Positions 30,408 to 41,898 of a DNA stretch of 64,000 nt are shown one piece after another (the stretch's first letter is position 1; every line of letters starts with the position of its first letter). Made by a program: the position numbers and the translations under genes. The stretch comes from Trichostrongylus colubriformis (lineage: Eukaryota; Nematoda; Chromadorea; Rhabditida; Trichostrongylidae). The notes below the pieces were generated by a model that ran no database searches, was not told the DNA's origin, and saw only the letters and a list, made by a program, of their open reading frames with translations. The DNA lies in NCBI GenBank assembly GCA_963978905.1, contig OZ022256.1, forward strand, positions 18,220,243-18,284,242. The letters are read 5' to 3'.

Positions 30408-33400
30408 TCAGACGAACATCGGTTTTTTCAGTATTATGTGGTAGTCAAACTGCTGAAATAAAATTAGATCAGTCCAATGAGCTTCTCAAACTCTTCTCGT
30501 TCATAAGGCAATTGTACGAGAACTAACATTTTTATATGACGTTGATTCTGATCGATACCCTCGCTATTCATTCCTATCGCGCCCTTCTGAAATAGCATGA
30601 GTAAACCGTTTTGACTGCTGGCTGCTGTATTCCGTGTCTGTAGATCCTCACATTCTATGTAAAATACTCCTCTCTCTGCATTGGGATTGCCTCACCATAC
30701 CTCTCACTTGAGAATGGAGTTGCTAAGTAGTAGCAGGTGACGGTTACTACAAGTTACTACTGTAGAAGCAAAATAGTTACTGACAATGACATTGTCAGGT
30801 TACTAATCAAAACCACTCAATGGGTGATAATCTTGACAATTGTCCGGCGACCGCATAATCGCCGTGCACGCAACTTCGTGCTATGTCGTTCGTGCAAGCT
30901 GTCGCTTGTGTTCAGTTAGAAAACAGCAATGATGCGTGATGTGGTTCAGAACTACAGAATCTTCCAGGTAACTTAGATACTGCAAGCTGGCTAATCGAGA
31001 ACTGTTAACTTCAGCTTACCTCGCGCACGAGTGGTGCGTTTGCAAGACCCCCTCCCCCGTGACCCGGGTGTGTGCAGAGCTAATTGCGTGGCCGCCCGCG
31101 GCGAGCGGCGCGGCGGGTGTGAGTGCCAGTGGTGGGGCTGGCGAGGCAGTGTGGCATGAGTGGAAGAGCAGACGTGACGCAGTCACGCTCGGCCGGCTTC
31201 CAAGGGCAATCAATACGGCGAGTCGTACTGGTGGCGCCGCGAGTGAAACGCCACGAAGCGATTCGCTGTCACATCTGCACACAACCCCGTGACCGAAATC
31301 ACTCAGGGTGCTCATGTGTCAGACTCTACTTCTCCCATTCGTTGCCCTCCCGCTAATACTGCAGAGAGTTTGGTAACTTCGATTCTAAGAATATGAATTG
31401 TGCATCTAAGACACACTGCTACTTCTGAATTCAGCAAAAACCCACCTTCTACCGGTTCTCTTGCCGTTGTTACATCAGCAGTAGTAGTAGTGACTGTGTG
31501 TTTTTTCTCATTCACTCTTTCCACATCCACCATTACATGAGTACTTTGCGTGGGGGACTTTGTAATGGTGCTGTGCTTCTCTTGTTGAACCGAGGTTTCT
31601 GTTGCAGTATTGTTCGTATTTTGTTTCAATGATGTTTCCGAAGAATGGTCCTCATTCGTTTTAGCTGTATGTAGTGTAGGCGAACCTTCTTCCACAGACT
31701 TCATTGTCGTGCTCTTTTTCTCAACGACTGTGCTTGTGTAGATCGCGCCTTCCTTTTGTGGTTCAGTAGTTGTTTCTAGGCATTCTCTTGTTGATTCACT
31801 GGGAGGTGTCACGAGTCTTCCCGCTGCAGCTCTCCGGCCCTCTTCCCCTGATTTTGAAGCAGGTTTGCGGCCTTCCTTATTTTCTGGAAGTGGTTTTATG
31901 AGTGAGCTTTGCTTTTTTGGTTCGGTGGGAGCCTTTGTGATTGATCCTTCCTTCCCTGCGACGCTGAGAGGCTTTGTGATCGATTCGCCGCTCTTTGATT
32001 TAGTACGACGTGTCGCTGGAGATCCTTTACTTTTTGGTTTGGGCGAAGACTTCGCTGCCAAACCACCACTACTTGATTTAGGGTAAGCTGCCACGAACGG
32101 CCCTTCAGTCTTTCGATCAGTTGGAGGCTTCATAATCGAACCCTCTCGCTTCGGGGCGGACGGAGACCTCATAATAGAGCCTTCATTTCTAGGAGCAGGA
32201 GGATGCTTCATAATCGAACCTTCTCGCTTTGGAGCGGACGGAGACCTCATAATAGAGCCTTCATTTCTAGGAGCAGAGGTAGGCTTCATAATGGAGCCCT
32301 CCCTCTTTGGCACTGAGGGAGACCTCATGATCGATCCCTCTTTTTTTGGAGCAGAGGGGGGCTTCATTATCGAAGTGTCCCTTTTCGGCTTGGTTATAGG
32401 CTTTAATATCTTTTCCTCTGATCCTGATTGCATCAACTTCTCGGCATAGTTACTCTTTTCTGTCAGTTTTACCTTGCGATCAGGCACTGCTTTCACCTCT
32501 CTTCCCGGAAACTCCTGGGCTATTTCACCCAACTTCTGATGAGAACCACCTGACATTGGTGCACTTTCTCCTCCGCCTAAACCAGCCCGTGCTTGTGGTG
32601 TGCTCTCCACAACGGTTAGTCTACTAGGCACCTGAGCTGAAGTACTTTCCGGCTTCTCTGGAGCGCTTTCCAAAGAGCGTTCCTGCGTTTTCTCGACATC
32701 TTTACCTTTCACGTAGTCATTAGCGAGTGCAGAAGCTGTACTGGCTGTTAGCTCCTCGTGCATTGTTCCGGTTGCACCTCCTTCCACAGGAGAGCGAGTA
32801 GGTGTCATGAGAGGCGTTTCAGCTTTCTTGTGAGGTTCGTGCTCTTCGGGTACTATGAGCTCGACGGGATAATCTTTGTATAGTTCTGCTTCAATCTCCT
32901 TCGCCTCATGTGACGGCGCTCTTTCCTCCTCTGAGCGGTCGTGTATAGCTTTTTCTCGCGCTGTTGTAACTCCTTCATAGACTGCTGGCGATTTTTTCAT
33001 GGCTTCCTTTGCTGTAGTACTAGCACGTGGAGGTTCCTCGTGCTCCGTTCCAGCTATCCCTCCTTCTAGAGAATGATGTCGCTCAGGAGAACGACTCGGT
33101 GTTCTAACAGGCGTTTCAGCTTTCTTCTTTGGTTTAGCTTCTTTGGGACTAATAAGTTCAATCGGAGGCTCTTCGAGTCGTGGTGTCCCTACCATCTTTT
33201 CCGCACGTGCTGCTTTTTCTGCCTTACTGACTGCTTTTTCTTCGCGTACACTTTTTTCTCGTGCTGTAGCGACTCCTTCGTCAGCTGGAGCAGATACTTT
33301 TTCCATACGATACTCCTTTGGTAAAATCGAAACTGGTGGTGTTGCGGGAGGCGCTTCAACTTTTTCTCGTTTCCTTCGCTCCTCAAGTGCAATAACTTCT

Positions 33401-36400
33401 ATAGGTTCCTCCTTCTTTTCTGCTTCGGGCTCTCCTTTTTTGTCATCAGTCGGGGCTATTTTTCTGGGAAGTCCTTCCCTTTCCTCGTCTTTGGCAGACA
33501 ATTCCCTCTTCACTCCTGGATGTTCCTGCTCAGATACCTTCTCAGGCTGACTTGGCAGGACCATTGCAGGAGACGTCTCTTGAGCTTCTTCTGATTCTGC
33601 TACTCCCTGTATAGCTTTGTGCTTCGGAGATTGTTCCTCCAATTGTTCAGTAGTGATGACGACTGTCTTTTTCACCTCTTTCGTTTCTAAGACGTTCATC
33701 TTTCCGTCCTCTATCACTGTTTCGGTAGTCTTTTCTGTCGTCTCTGTAACCTTCTTTCGAGCGTCGTACGCGAACTGGTCACGTGCTTTCCTTTCTTTAG
33801 CAGGCGTAAAGTAAACGAGTGCTTCATGAGTCAAGTAATCTCGAATCGGTGATTTTTCATCAGGTCGAACAACGCGCTCGCCGGAGTACTAAAATGAAGA
33901 CGTTGCCATCGTAAACGGAGAAGAGTTGACATTGCAAAGCGTATGCAATTACTCAAGTATAGCGTATAAAACCAAGTGGTAGCCGCATGTAATCCGTGCG
34001 TATCCCACACGATTACCGCTGATGGCAAAGCTTTGATTGTTTTTTAGACTCGGTGCTTCATTTTTGAGTGTGAGAGTCTCTGAAGTGTGTGTGTGTGTGT
34101 GTGTGAACACTAGCACTTTCCAGTGTCGTAATTCTTTTTTGATGTACGGTTAATGTGGGTCGAGACGCTATCTCATGTGTTGTGACGTTGAGATAATGGC
34201 ATTGTACAACTCCAAATTCAGAGACGGTGAGCTGAGCAAAAAACCGGTTTCTGCTCAAACCCTGCCTATCGGGTACACAGACCACGGATATTATAACCGT
34301 TTTTCGCGTTAACGCCAGTTTTGCGCAATTCGCATCGACATGGTATATACAGTTCCACGAAATTTCTTCAGAACTTCTATACAGGGGCATATTGTTTTGT
34401 TATATATGGATTATGGTTATTAATATTGAGTACTCTCTTTGAGTAATATCTCAGACTGAGACAGGAGCCGTGTGAAAGTTGATCAATAGTTGCCGAACTA
34501 CGGGTCGTGAAACGCACATGCACCACATCCCCAAATATATCACCAGGTACTTGAGATCGCTCATTGGACCGTAAACTCTGGTCATGCCTTAGTTGACGGT
34601 GGATTCGTCTTCGAATCGAGCTGATCGTTAGTTTGGAGTCTTGCCGAGCTCGCGGAAGCTGAGCACACGTCTCTCTCAGAAAGATAGAGGAGTTTTCCAC
34701 TGCCATCGTGAACGGATTGGTAATGACCCATGATAGGAGCTCACCTTACTCACGAAGCGTCACTCGCCAGCCACACTCTCCACTCGTTGAAGAGTGGATC
34801 TCTTCCAGAGGCGGTAGTGCAGTAGTTTGCAGGATGCTACAGATGACATTGGCCTAGGCGTGGTCTACGCAATAGTCATCCCTTGTGGCTTGAAAGGAAG
34901 TGAGTGCAATGAACATTCTCAGTTAAGACTGGTTTACTGATCCAAGGTAGCAGATGGCTAAAGCCCATAACACCACTTACCCCGTTCGATTGAGTTTATA
35001 ATCGATTGAAGTAGATCCTAGTATCTCAGTGTATTGTTTAACACATTGAAACTCAATGTTTTCTACATACACCCTTAATGAGCGGGTTAATTAGGCAATG
35101 CGGTGCTATGTATTAAAAGGTACAGACATCAGTTAGAGTTGATCACGAAACCGTGGATCAAGTAGCTATCAAGGTTTTCGGATTCCAAACCCGCGTTCGC
35201 CCCAACTCCTGGACTGTCACTTCCAGCGGCTTCGGGCGAGTAAACTGCTCCTCACTTACATAAGAAAGTTATTCTTGCAAAGGGAAATTGTTGAAACTTC
35301 CTCAGATCTACTTCTTCCTTAATCTTAAGCTGGAATTCACATCTCCTTCCGAACATGCACACCCTAGCTTTACGACATAGTATGATGGCTCCCTTTTATT
35401 AACCCATTGACGCCCGTAGGCGGCGCCGGGTACTCACTCGGTATTCATCTCATTAACAAAAATTTTCCAGTACTTCCGTGACTTGTGTGTTCCATAAACT
35501 CGGAAGCTAACTAATGCTTTTCCTTTGAGTTTTTGGTGCACATTACTAGTTGATATCCTCAATTTTAGGAATTTATTGGACTTCAACACACAGTGGTTGC
35601 TCTCAAGAATGAGAGTCAACGCTCAACTCAGTTAATAAGTCCTTGAAACACTTCTTTCGGCTGGAGTTTTGTTTATCAGGTAACGGAACGATATTTTACG
35701 TCAACTTTGTTTGAGAAGAAGTTGCTTGGTTTCCTCTGTTCACTGTTCATGTGTTATGTTGTTATAAGTTGCTCCATGTCTCTGGAGGAATAGAACATCA
35801 TATTTTTGTACAAGGATAATTTTCTAGATGGATCTTCACCTAGTGGTGTCGAAAACAACGCCAGTTTGCTTGAAACATTATGAAATATTCGGTAACCTAA
35901 AGCCTAGTTATTATCTCCTTCTTTTGTAGCGGAGTACGCATGCGCGCGAAAGGGCGCGGGCGTCAATGGATTAAAGTTGTTCCGTGACCTATCATCAACA
36001 GCTTATATTCATGATCACGTTTCATAATATGAATAGCGTTGACAGAGTAGACATCCAGCATCGCGTAACTTATTATTAGAGACACTGCAGAGCTGCGATG
36101 TCGATTCAGCGATCAAGTAAATATAGGTAGGAGAAACATGTCTGCAAGCAACAACATGCGGCTACCACTTGGCTTTATACGTAATACCGGCTACATTACT
36201 GAGCAGCGGCACGTCACCTGTAATTGTGCCAATTGTTCAGGTTCCACCTCCACTGGTTTCAGTTGCTGAGCCTTAAAGATAGTGTTTGGGGTAATGTGGG
36301 TGATAAGAAATCCCGAAAGGAGTCATTTAGTGGAAAACTACGGGTCTGAAAGGCCTATGCATGGCGAAATTCTCTGCGGAAGGCGAACTCTTGAGCTGTG

Positions 36401-37275
36401 GCGGAGGCGGCCTCATCAGGGCAAGCCGCCTTGGTTTAGGGCAGCCCGCCTCCAGGCGACGTGATTAGCGGTTGGTCACGGTGAGGTCGGTCAAGGAAAT
36501 TGGCAGGATCGAAAGTATCGCAGCGAGCTTTCTCACTTTTAGCTTGAAGCTCACCACATGGAAATAGATGCTGTCGCATTTCCGAACATCCCTTCATGTT
36601 TACGTCTTGGTAATGCCAATAAAAAACCTACGCGGACTACCCGCCTCTTGACGGAAGGGTCGTCCGCGCCTAGAACCAACGGTGGGAAGGGGTTCTTATT
36701 CTCGGGTATTTGGCCATTTTTATCCATTTTTTCTCCACTGTCCTGTTACTAAGCATCTCGGCCTTCATATTCACTACTTCTTTTATTTTCGTACGAATTT
36801 CCTCTAAAGCTGCCTTTAAAGAACATTACTTGAGTGAAAGTTTGTGAGGCGGAGTGAGGCCTCGGTAAGGGTTTCACATTCAGGCAATTAGAAGGTGGGA
36901 GTTGAGAATAGGATACGTGACGAGATGCTGTCGCAATGAGGGGTGGAGCACTAAAAGTTGGACATCTAAGCATCTCGGATGGATCTTTGAGGTCAATCTG
37001 CACATCCAAGCGTGTATTTTTGTCTGAGCCCTATGGAGGGAAGAGGGGTCACTACCCCCTTTCAGTTATAGATTAATGTAATGTCCATAGAAGGATGCTC
37101 CCCGCTCACTGCGATACCCAAAGTGACGACTTTTCAGCTGCTCGCCCGACTGCCGGAATCCCCTGGTCGACTGTTTGCCTGAATCACGAATATGAACACT
37201 GCCTTTGCAAAGACTTACGTCGATTGTGTCTTGATCCACTGGATCCCCTCTAACTGCCGAAACGAGTGCGCCCAT
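30408..37275 (-). CDS. myristoylation-type low-complexity protein, paralogue 1 (863 aa)
   Basis: Four exons: 37219-37275, 36218-36271, 31453-33888 and 30408-30452, all phase 0. Exon 1 encodes MGALVSAVRGDPVDQDTID; Gly2 and Ser6 fit the N-myristoylation consensus, so membrane anchoring is inferred. Exon 2 (54 nt) reads AQQLKPVEVEPEQLAQLQ. The large exon begins YSGERVVRPDEKSPIRDYLT, continues HEALV, then a block containing MNVLETKEVKKTVV-TTEQL, and is Lys/Glu/Pro/Ser/Thr rich throughout. At about residues 543-633 there are ~13-residue repeats built on EGSIM(K/R). Exon 4 ends QFDYHIILKKPMFV. The structure is fixed by comparison with the paralogue at 43009-52925, which has the same exon sizes, junction contexts and tail. 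Introns are 947, 2329 and 1000 bp and carry repeats. Donor 3 (GTAGAA) is the weakest signal. I know no family for it. Confidence 0.75.
30453..31452 (-). other. last intron of paralogue 1
   Basis: Contains a GC-rich stretch at 31020-31270. The giant exon frame would read through to a stop at 31312 if unspliced. The acceptor TTTATTTCAG at 30453 aligns with CTTGTTTTCAG of the paralogue. Confidence 0.55.
32100..32370 (-). repeat. 39-bp coding tandem repeat in paralogue 1
   Basis: About seven units of roughly 13 codons with core (R/N)EGSIM(K/R)xPxAP, alternating between a KR-EGSIMK and an RN-EGSIMR type. Basic residues flanking Ser suggest phosphorylation sites (inference). Confidence 0.8.
34085..34104. 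repeat. (GT)n microsatellite
   Basis: About ten GT dinucleotides, within intron 2 of paralogue 1. Confidence 0.8.
35403..35970. mobile_element. TTAA-flanked MITE (piggyBac-type), family M3
   Basis: Ends CCCATTGACGCCCG (from 35403) and CGGGCGTCAATGG (to about 35969), flanked by TTAA at 35399-35402 and 35971-35974. There is no transposase. A related terminus occurs at 7810. It sits inside intron 2 of paralogue 1. Confidence 0.6.
36945..37060 (+). repeat. dispersed repeat family R1, copy 4
   Basis: Reads gcatctcggatggatctttg then ctgcacatccaagcgtgtat. It lies in intron 1 of paralogue 1. Confidence 0.55.
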
Positions 37276-37320
37276 TGCGATTGAAGTAGCAGAAATGACC
37301 TGTACTGTTATGACAGCTAG

Positions 37321-37330
37321 CTTTTATATA
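37321..37330 (-). promoter_or_regulatory. TATA box of paralogue 1
   Basis: Minus strand TATATAAAAG, 46-55 bases upstream of the ATG at 37275. Paralogue 2 has a TATA box at the equivalent distance, supporting both as core promoters. Confidence 0.65.
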
Positions 37331-37581
37331 GGAGCTTTATCACCGTGGAATTGAGTAAGCGCTCATAATTTTGATAAGGCCGTTCATACCAAATCGAATG
37401 ATAGTTTGGGCTCATCGGCGCATCCGCGAGTTGTTTTTTGGCGTAGTCACTCTGTTGAACCCGACGCGTGCCAAAATGCGGTTGATTTCTTATTCTCCTC
37501 TTTCCATTTCTTGATATTTCATATCTTATCGAAAGTTGATATCTGTTATGGCAAATATCGAAAATCGCGGATGCACAAATA

Positions 37582-37759
37582 TAGTCCATCTCCCGAAAAC
37601 TGATTGGGCGTGTCCTTCGAACTTGGGTGAATGGCGAGAGTGAGAGTACGTGGCGAGAGTGAGAGTAAGTGTGTGGCGGGGTGAGAGAATTGAGAGAGTT
37701 TGATACACGTTTATACAAGTCCGTAGGACACGCCTACTCAGTTTTTGGGAAATGGACTG
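37582..37759. mobile_element. hairpin MITE family M1, copy 3
   Basis: 178 bp. Ends tagtccatctcccgaaaa and tttttgggaaatggactg, flanked by TA at 37580-37581 and 37760-37761. Centre contains a direct repeat of gtggcgagagtgagagta. Confidence 0.75.
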
Positions 37760-37789
37760 TACTCTCATTTTTCATTCAGAACGTATCTT

Positions 37790-37985
37790 ATCCATCACGC
37801 GAATGCTCCAATTCTATCAAATCGCGGATGCGCCGATGAGCCGATCCGCCAATTCCCTGAAATCGCGGATGCGCCAGTACTCTCATTTTCTTGATCGATA
37901 CGTATTTTATGCATGACGCGGATGCTCCAATTCTCTAAAATCGCGGATGCGCAAATGCGCTCATTTTCTCGATCGGTACGCATAT
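37790..37985. repeat. short tandem repeats with aatcgcggatgcgc core
   Basis: Four occurrences of atcgcggatgcgc-type sequence separated by actctcatttt and cgatcg, about 50-70 bp apart, with a further one at 37562. No coding content is recognised. Confidence 0.5.
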
Positions 37986-38704
37986 TTAACTTTACGCCAC
38001 AGCCTAGGAGAGCTTCTTCATAGCAGCAAGTTGCTCAGATTCAGCAGACTGATACGATGAACACCTGATGGCTCAAAGCATGGTCCATCATTCCCTATTG
38101 TAATTTAATTTACCACTCACATGTAAAAAATTTATGTGGAAGAAACAATCTGCAATTACTTTCAAAAAAGAACAAGCGATTTACATTGGGAATACAAATA
38201 CTGAATGTAAAGGAAAAAATAAGAAATGTAATAGAATGGGGTGGCAACGATAAAGCAAGAGCATGATAATCCGCATTACCTATCGCTAAACACTATTAAC
38301 GCCGATTTCTAAACATGGAAAGTCCTACCAATCGTATAAGACATGATGCGAACGAAATAATTAATCTTCCACTTATGTCTGAAAATCGCGTATAGTGGGG
38401 CGACCTGCTCTTTATGACCACAGTCTCCGTGGTCGAGTAATGTTTTTCCGTTATCGCGAGGTGTGCATTCAAAGGCAGTCCAAGGGGTAGTTCAGTTTCA
38501 TCATTCTTTTATCACTCATTTCAATCTTTCTTACTGGTCACTGGACTTTCGTTACGAAATCAGGCATCAATCACTACGTAGTTTCGATCGATATGACAAT
38601 AATACGATACGATGAGTATCTCTCCGCTACCATACCATTACTCTACACCTCTGCTACTATTTGCCAAAATCAAGCATAGCAGCATGCCTTGGCCTGCGTT
38701 CATA
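37986..38704. other. stretch without a supported gene
   Basis: AT-rich DNA upstream of the mariner copy, with no open frame of note and no repeat identified. Confidence 0.3.
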
Positions 38705-39597
38705 TTAGGTTGTCCCAAAAGTCCTGTAGAATTTTTTTCGTTCATCATTTTTTATTTTTTTTTCTTCCAATCAACAACAGTTAGGCAATAACGTATTCAC
38801 CATTGCTATCGACAACACTCTGCCATCTCATAGGTAAATCGTTGATCCCCTCCTCCCAAAACTCTGGGTTCTGAGAATCGAAGAAGACAGCGATCGCCTT
38901 TGCAAGCAAATCATAATCAACGAGTTTTCTCTTGACCAGGAAGGATATAAGAGGATGGGTGAGATGACAGTCAGAAGGAGCAATGTCTGGAGAGTATAGT
39001 GGGTGGGGCAGAATATCCCAGCCGAGCTCCTATAACTTGACCCGGGTACTTTTCGCGAAATGGGAGCGAAATGGGAGCGGGCGTCGTCATGAAGAAGGGT
39101 GACCGCGGACCTTTTCCGGCACTTTTCTCGAACAGCGACGGCGAGCTGGAAGCTGGTGGGTGCATATAGTAGCGGTGACTGTCTCGCCTTGTACCAGCAC
39201 CTCGCGGAAAAGCATTCCTTCCGCGTCCCAGAACCAGCACAGTCCCAAGCGTGTTTGTCTTTCATGTCAATCTCGCCGTTGCTGAAGCTGATGAACCAGC
39301 GGCGCACGGTCTCGTAGCTCACACATCCCTTGCCCAATGCAGCGTTGATGGAGTGGCAAGTTTCCGTCGCTTTGGTGCCGCAAGACCGCTCATAGTAGAT
39401 GACACCGCGTGTTGGGCGGGTATCGACAACGCGCATTGTAGCTCTCTCCACGGGATCTGGTGAGTCAATATGAATTTTTCTAGAAAGCTTAGGGAACGTT
39501 CAACCATATTCCTGAACCGCCTGGACCTGCCCCGAAGTGAACAAGAGTTACTGATTTTTTTTTGGAAAAATATGACAAGACTTTTGGAACAACCTAA
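38705..39597 (-). mobile_element. mariner family Ma1, deleted copy
   Basis: Inverted ends ttaggttgtcccaaaagtc and gacttttggaacaacctaa with TA on both sides (38703-38704, 39598-39599). 893 bp, shorter than the related copy at 61672-62877. It encodes a broken transposase on the minus strand. Confidence 0.85.
38828..39451 (-). pseudogene. mariner transposase, internally deleted and frameshifted
   Basis: The N-terminal HTH is visible (INAALGKGCVSYETVRRWFI then SFSNGEIDMKDK), then the frame jumps straight to a late region corresponding to GRNAFPRGAGTRRDS of the 61.7-kb copy. The first catalytic block is missing. The C-terminal third is split between two frames (HDDARSH in one, FCPTHYTLQ in a shifted reading). 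It resembles hookworm mariner-like transposases in general form (recollection only). Confidence 0.75.
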
Positions 39598-39659
39598 TAC
39601 TTTAATGATCGACACTTTTGAATAAAACTGCATGAATTGGCGTATTGATGATATGATAG

Positions 39660-40770
39660 ACCCATATGCCAGTTATCGATACTTATTGTTTTTGTAAACA
39701 TGCACCACTATTTGGAATTGAACGTAGTCTAGCGGTCGTTACCCAGTATTGCTGCTGGCACCGCATCAGAAAATGATTAGCCTGCCTTGCTATCATAAAT
39801 CTTGATCCTACCTTAATAATCCATGTAGATAGCAGTATCAAATGACATGCACCATTATTTGGAACACTAGACAATTGAGCGGTTGATACATCGGTATATG
39901 ATATCGCAACGCTAACAAAATATATTATCCTTTTTGCACTGACGCTTTTACTTTAGCGGTCGCATAGTAGTAGTAGACAGTGTACCGGATATTATCCTAT
40001 CCACTTCCTCTTATCAACCTCTATAAACCGCTATCAGTGAGTCACCATTAATCCCCGTACCCCGCAATACCTGTGAATGTGGACATTCCATTGCCGGTCG
40101 GAAAAGCGAATTGGACTTGGTGACATTTGCTTTTCGACGCTTCTTATCGAATCTTATCAACCGCTGTCAACTTGGATCATGTACCATTAATGTTCCCGTT
40201 CCACCCTGCTAAACAACTATGAATGTCAGCGTTCTAGGGTCAACGCGAAAGACGAAACGTACTCGGAGACATTTGCTTTTTTCACGCTCCTTATCGTATC
40301 TTATCAACCGTTATTAAGTTGGATCCAGTGGTGTTCCCGCTCCACCCTGCTAAACACAAATGAATGTCAGCGCTCTAGGGTCAACGCGAAAGACCAAACG
40401 GACCTGACAATATTTGCCAATTCACTCTCCTTATCGTATCTTATCAACCGTTGTAAACTTGGATTATCCACTACTAATGTCCCCGTCCAACCCCGCAAAA
40501 CACCAATGAGTGTTAGCGCTCTAGGATCAACCTAAAAGGCGAAGCGACATTGGTGACACTCACCTTCTGAGGCTCCTTATCAGCGCGCATCAGCTACTAC
40601 CACTTTCAGTCCACCACCGCCTGGGTCCCCTTACCACCCCCTATATCATTTGTAAAATTCAGCGTCCCAGCTTTGCTGCGACGCGACATATGAATTTCGT
40701 GACAAACAGACGGACACACACAGACAGACATACTAAGCGAATTAGAGTAGGATAGTAAGATAATGAGCAT
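39660..40770 (+). repeat. dispersed repeat family R2, copy 1
   Basis: Homologous over its length to 54125-54870: shared order of gtttttgtaaacat, ccatgtagat, tgtaccggat, accgctatcag and a terminal gacagacagaca-type stretch. It differs by an internal tandem expansion at about 40007-40600. No coding content; a non-autonomous element of unknown class. Confidence 0.65.
40007..40600 (+). repeat. degenerate ~140-bp tandem array
   Basis: The motif cttatc(g)-atcttatcaaccg recurs at about 40007, 40143, 40290, 40430 and 40575, each followed by ccccgt/ttcccgt-ccaccc and tctagggtcaacgcgaaaga. Period 136-147 bp, about four units. The sister copy near 54.5 kb has about one unit. Confidence 0.7.
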
Positions 40771-40799
40771 GAAAAGACAAAAGTCGCCAAATCCGTAAA

Positions 40800-41230
40800 T
40801 AAGGTGCCTGGTGGGATGGGGCACGGACATCAACGGTGGATGATTCGAATCTCCAGATTGTCAGCGGTTTATAAGATTTGATAATGGAAAGGCTAAATTC
40901 GCTCAATTTCTTTCACTTTTCACGTTGACTTTCACAGAAACTTTTCCATTGCCGAATGGGACATGGACATTAACGGTGAATGGTCTAACTTGGTAACGGA
41001 TGAGGATTCGATAATGGGCGCCAAGGCCACATTTGCCTCATCCGTTCTGCCTTTCCGACCGACAGTGAGTGTCTACAGCATAATTTTTACAGGAGGTGTT
41101 AGGAGAACTTCAACGGGGACTGATCGAAACTGATAACGACTGATGGAGATTGATAAGAACCATCAGCAAGTGGATGGGATGAAATCTGGTAACCGTTGAA
41201 TACAACAATAGGCGGCAACAGTCAACGTGT
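40800..41230. repeat. R2-related inverted segments
   Basis: ggacattaacggtgaatg and ttataagatttgataatgg are inverse-orientation matches of the tandem units. Divergent. Confidence 0.4.
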
Positions 41231-41660
41231 CTGATGCGTAGTGGCACTGGGTAAACAAATTTCGTTCATATTTGGTATCAGTCCATAGCGATCAAAATGC
41301 GATCTAAATCTCAAATAACGCGAATCGAGAAAATTTCTTCTGGTCCGGTATTGGAAGCATCAAGGCATATCGACCGCTATACTAGTGGAAATTTCCAAAT
41401 GGTGCTGCATCTTTGAGAAAATGATAGAAGCCCAATGAAAAATAGTAAGCGAGAAATGGATCTACCACTAACAATTAGAATTAGATGCTCATGAAGCTCA
41501 CAAAGTGCTCCCAGTCTATGCGATCGAATACCAGATTTGCAAACGCTAAACTATCCGAACTCTCTAATAGTGACTACTACAGTCCAGTACTAAATGACCA
41601 GTTTGTCAGCGAATTTCGTTCCCGCCAATATCAGTTATAGTAGTCGGTATTGACCGCTAA

Positions 41661-41895
41661 GGCCGCGGTCATACTTTGCGTTGTCTGCGGCAGGGCGTGG
41701 CCGCGTATCTTGCGTCTCCACACTGCCTCGTTGCCTGCGTCATCTCTGCACCTCCCCCGTGCCACTCTCTCTCACAGGCAGCGAGAGAGAGTGGCACGGG
41801 GGAGGTGCAGAGATGACGCAGGCAACGAGGCAGTGTGGAGACGCAAGATACGCGGCCACGCCCTGCCGCAGACAACGCAAAGTATGACCGCGGCC
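41661..41895. mobile_element. near-perfect hairpin MITE family M2
   Basis: 235 bp whose two halves are inverted copies with almost no mismatch: ggccgcggtcatactttgcg at the left end, its complement at the right end, and a short centre (tctcacaggcagcgag). TAA flanks both sides (41658-41660 and 41896-41898). Near identity of the arms implies recent origin or gene conversion. Confidence 0.85.
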
Positions 41896-41898
41896 TAA

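Larger units (their letters stand above)
33963..36181. repeat. 28-bp inverted pair enclosing most of intron 2
   Basis: cgtataaaaccaagtggtag ccgcatgt at 33963-33990 is found inverted at 36154-36181 with one mismatch. The pair encloses nearly the whole 2.3-kb second intron of paralogue 1, while the same intron in paralogue 2 is only 82 bp. This suggests that a ~2.2-kb inverted-repeat element filled the intron. Confidence 0.55.

Noticed and set aside
31312..31452. Stop of paralogue 1 at 31312
   Set aside because: This is read-through into the intron; the last exon at 30408-30452 is homologous to that of paralogue 2.
33832..33834. Apparent starts of the giant exons (at 33834 and 52623)
   Set aside because: The codon is TTG, and both frames continue upstream to a splice acceptor (33888, 52677). 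The true starts are in the small first exons.
40007..40600. Regular repeats suggesting a CRISPR array
   Set aside because: Units are ~140 bp and degenerate along their whole length, without spacer/repeat alternation, and the genome is eukaryotic.
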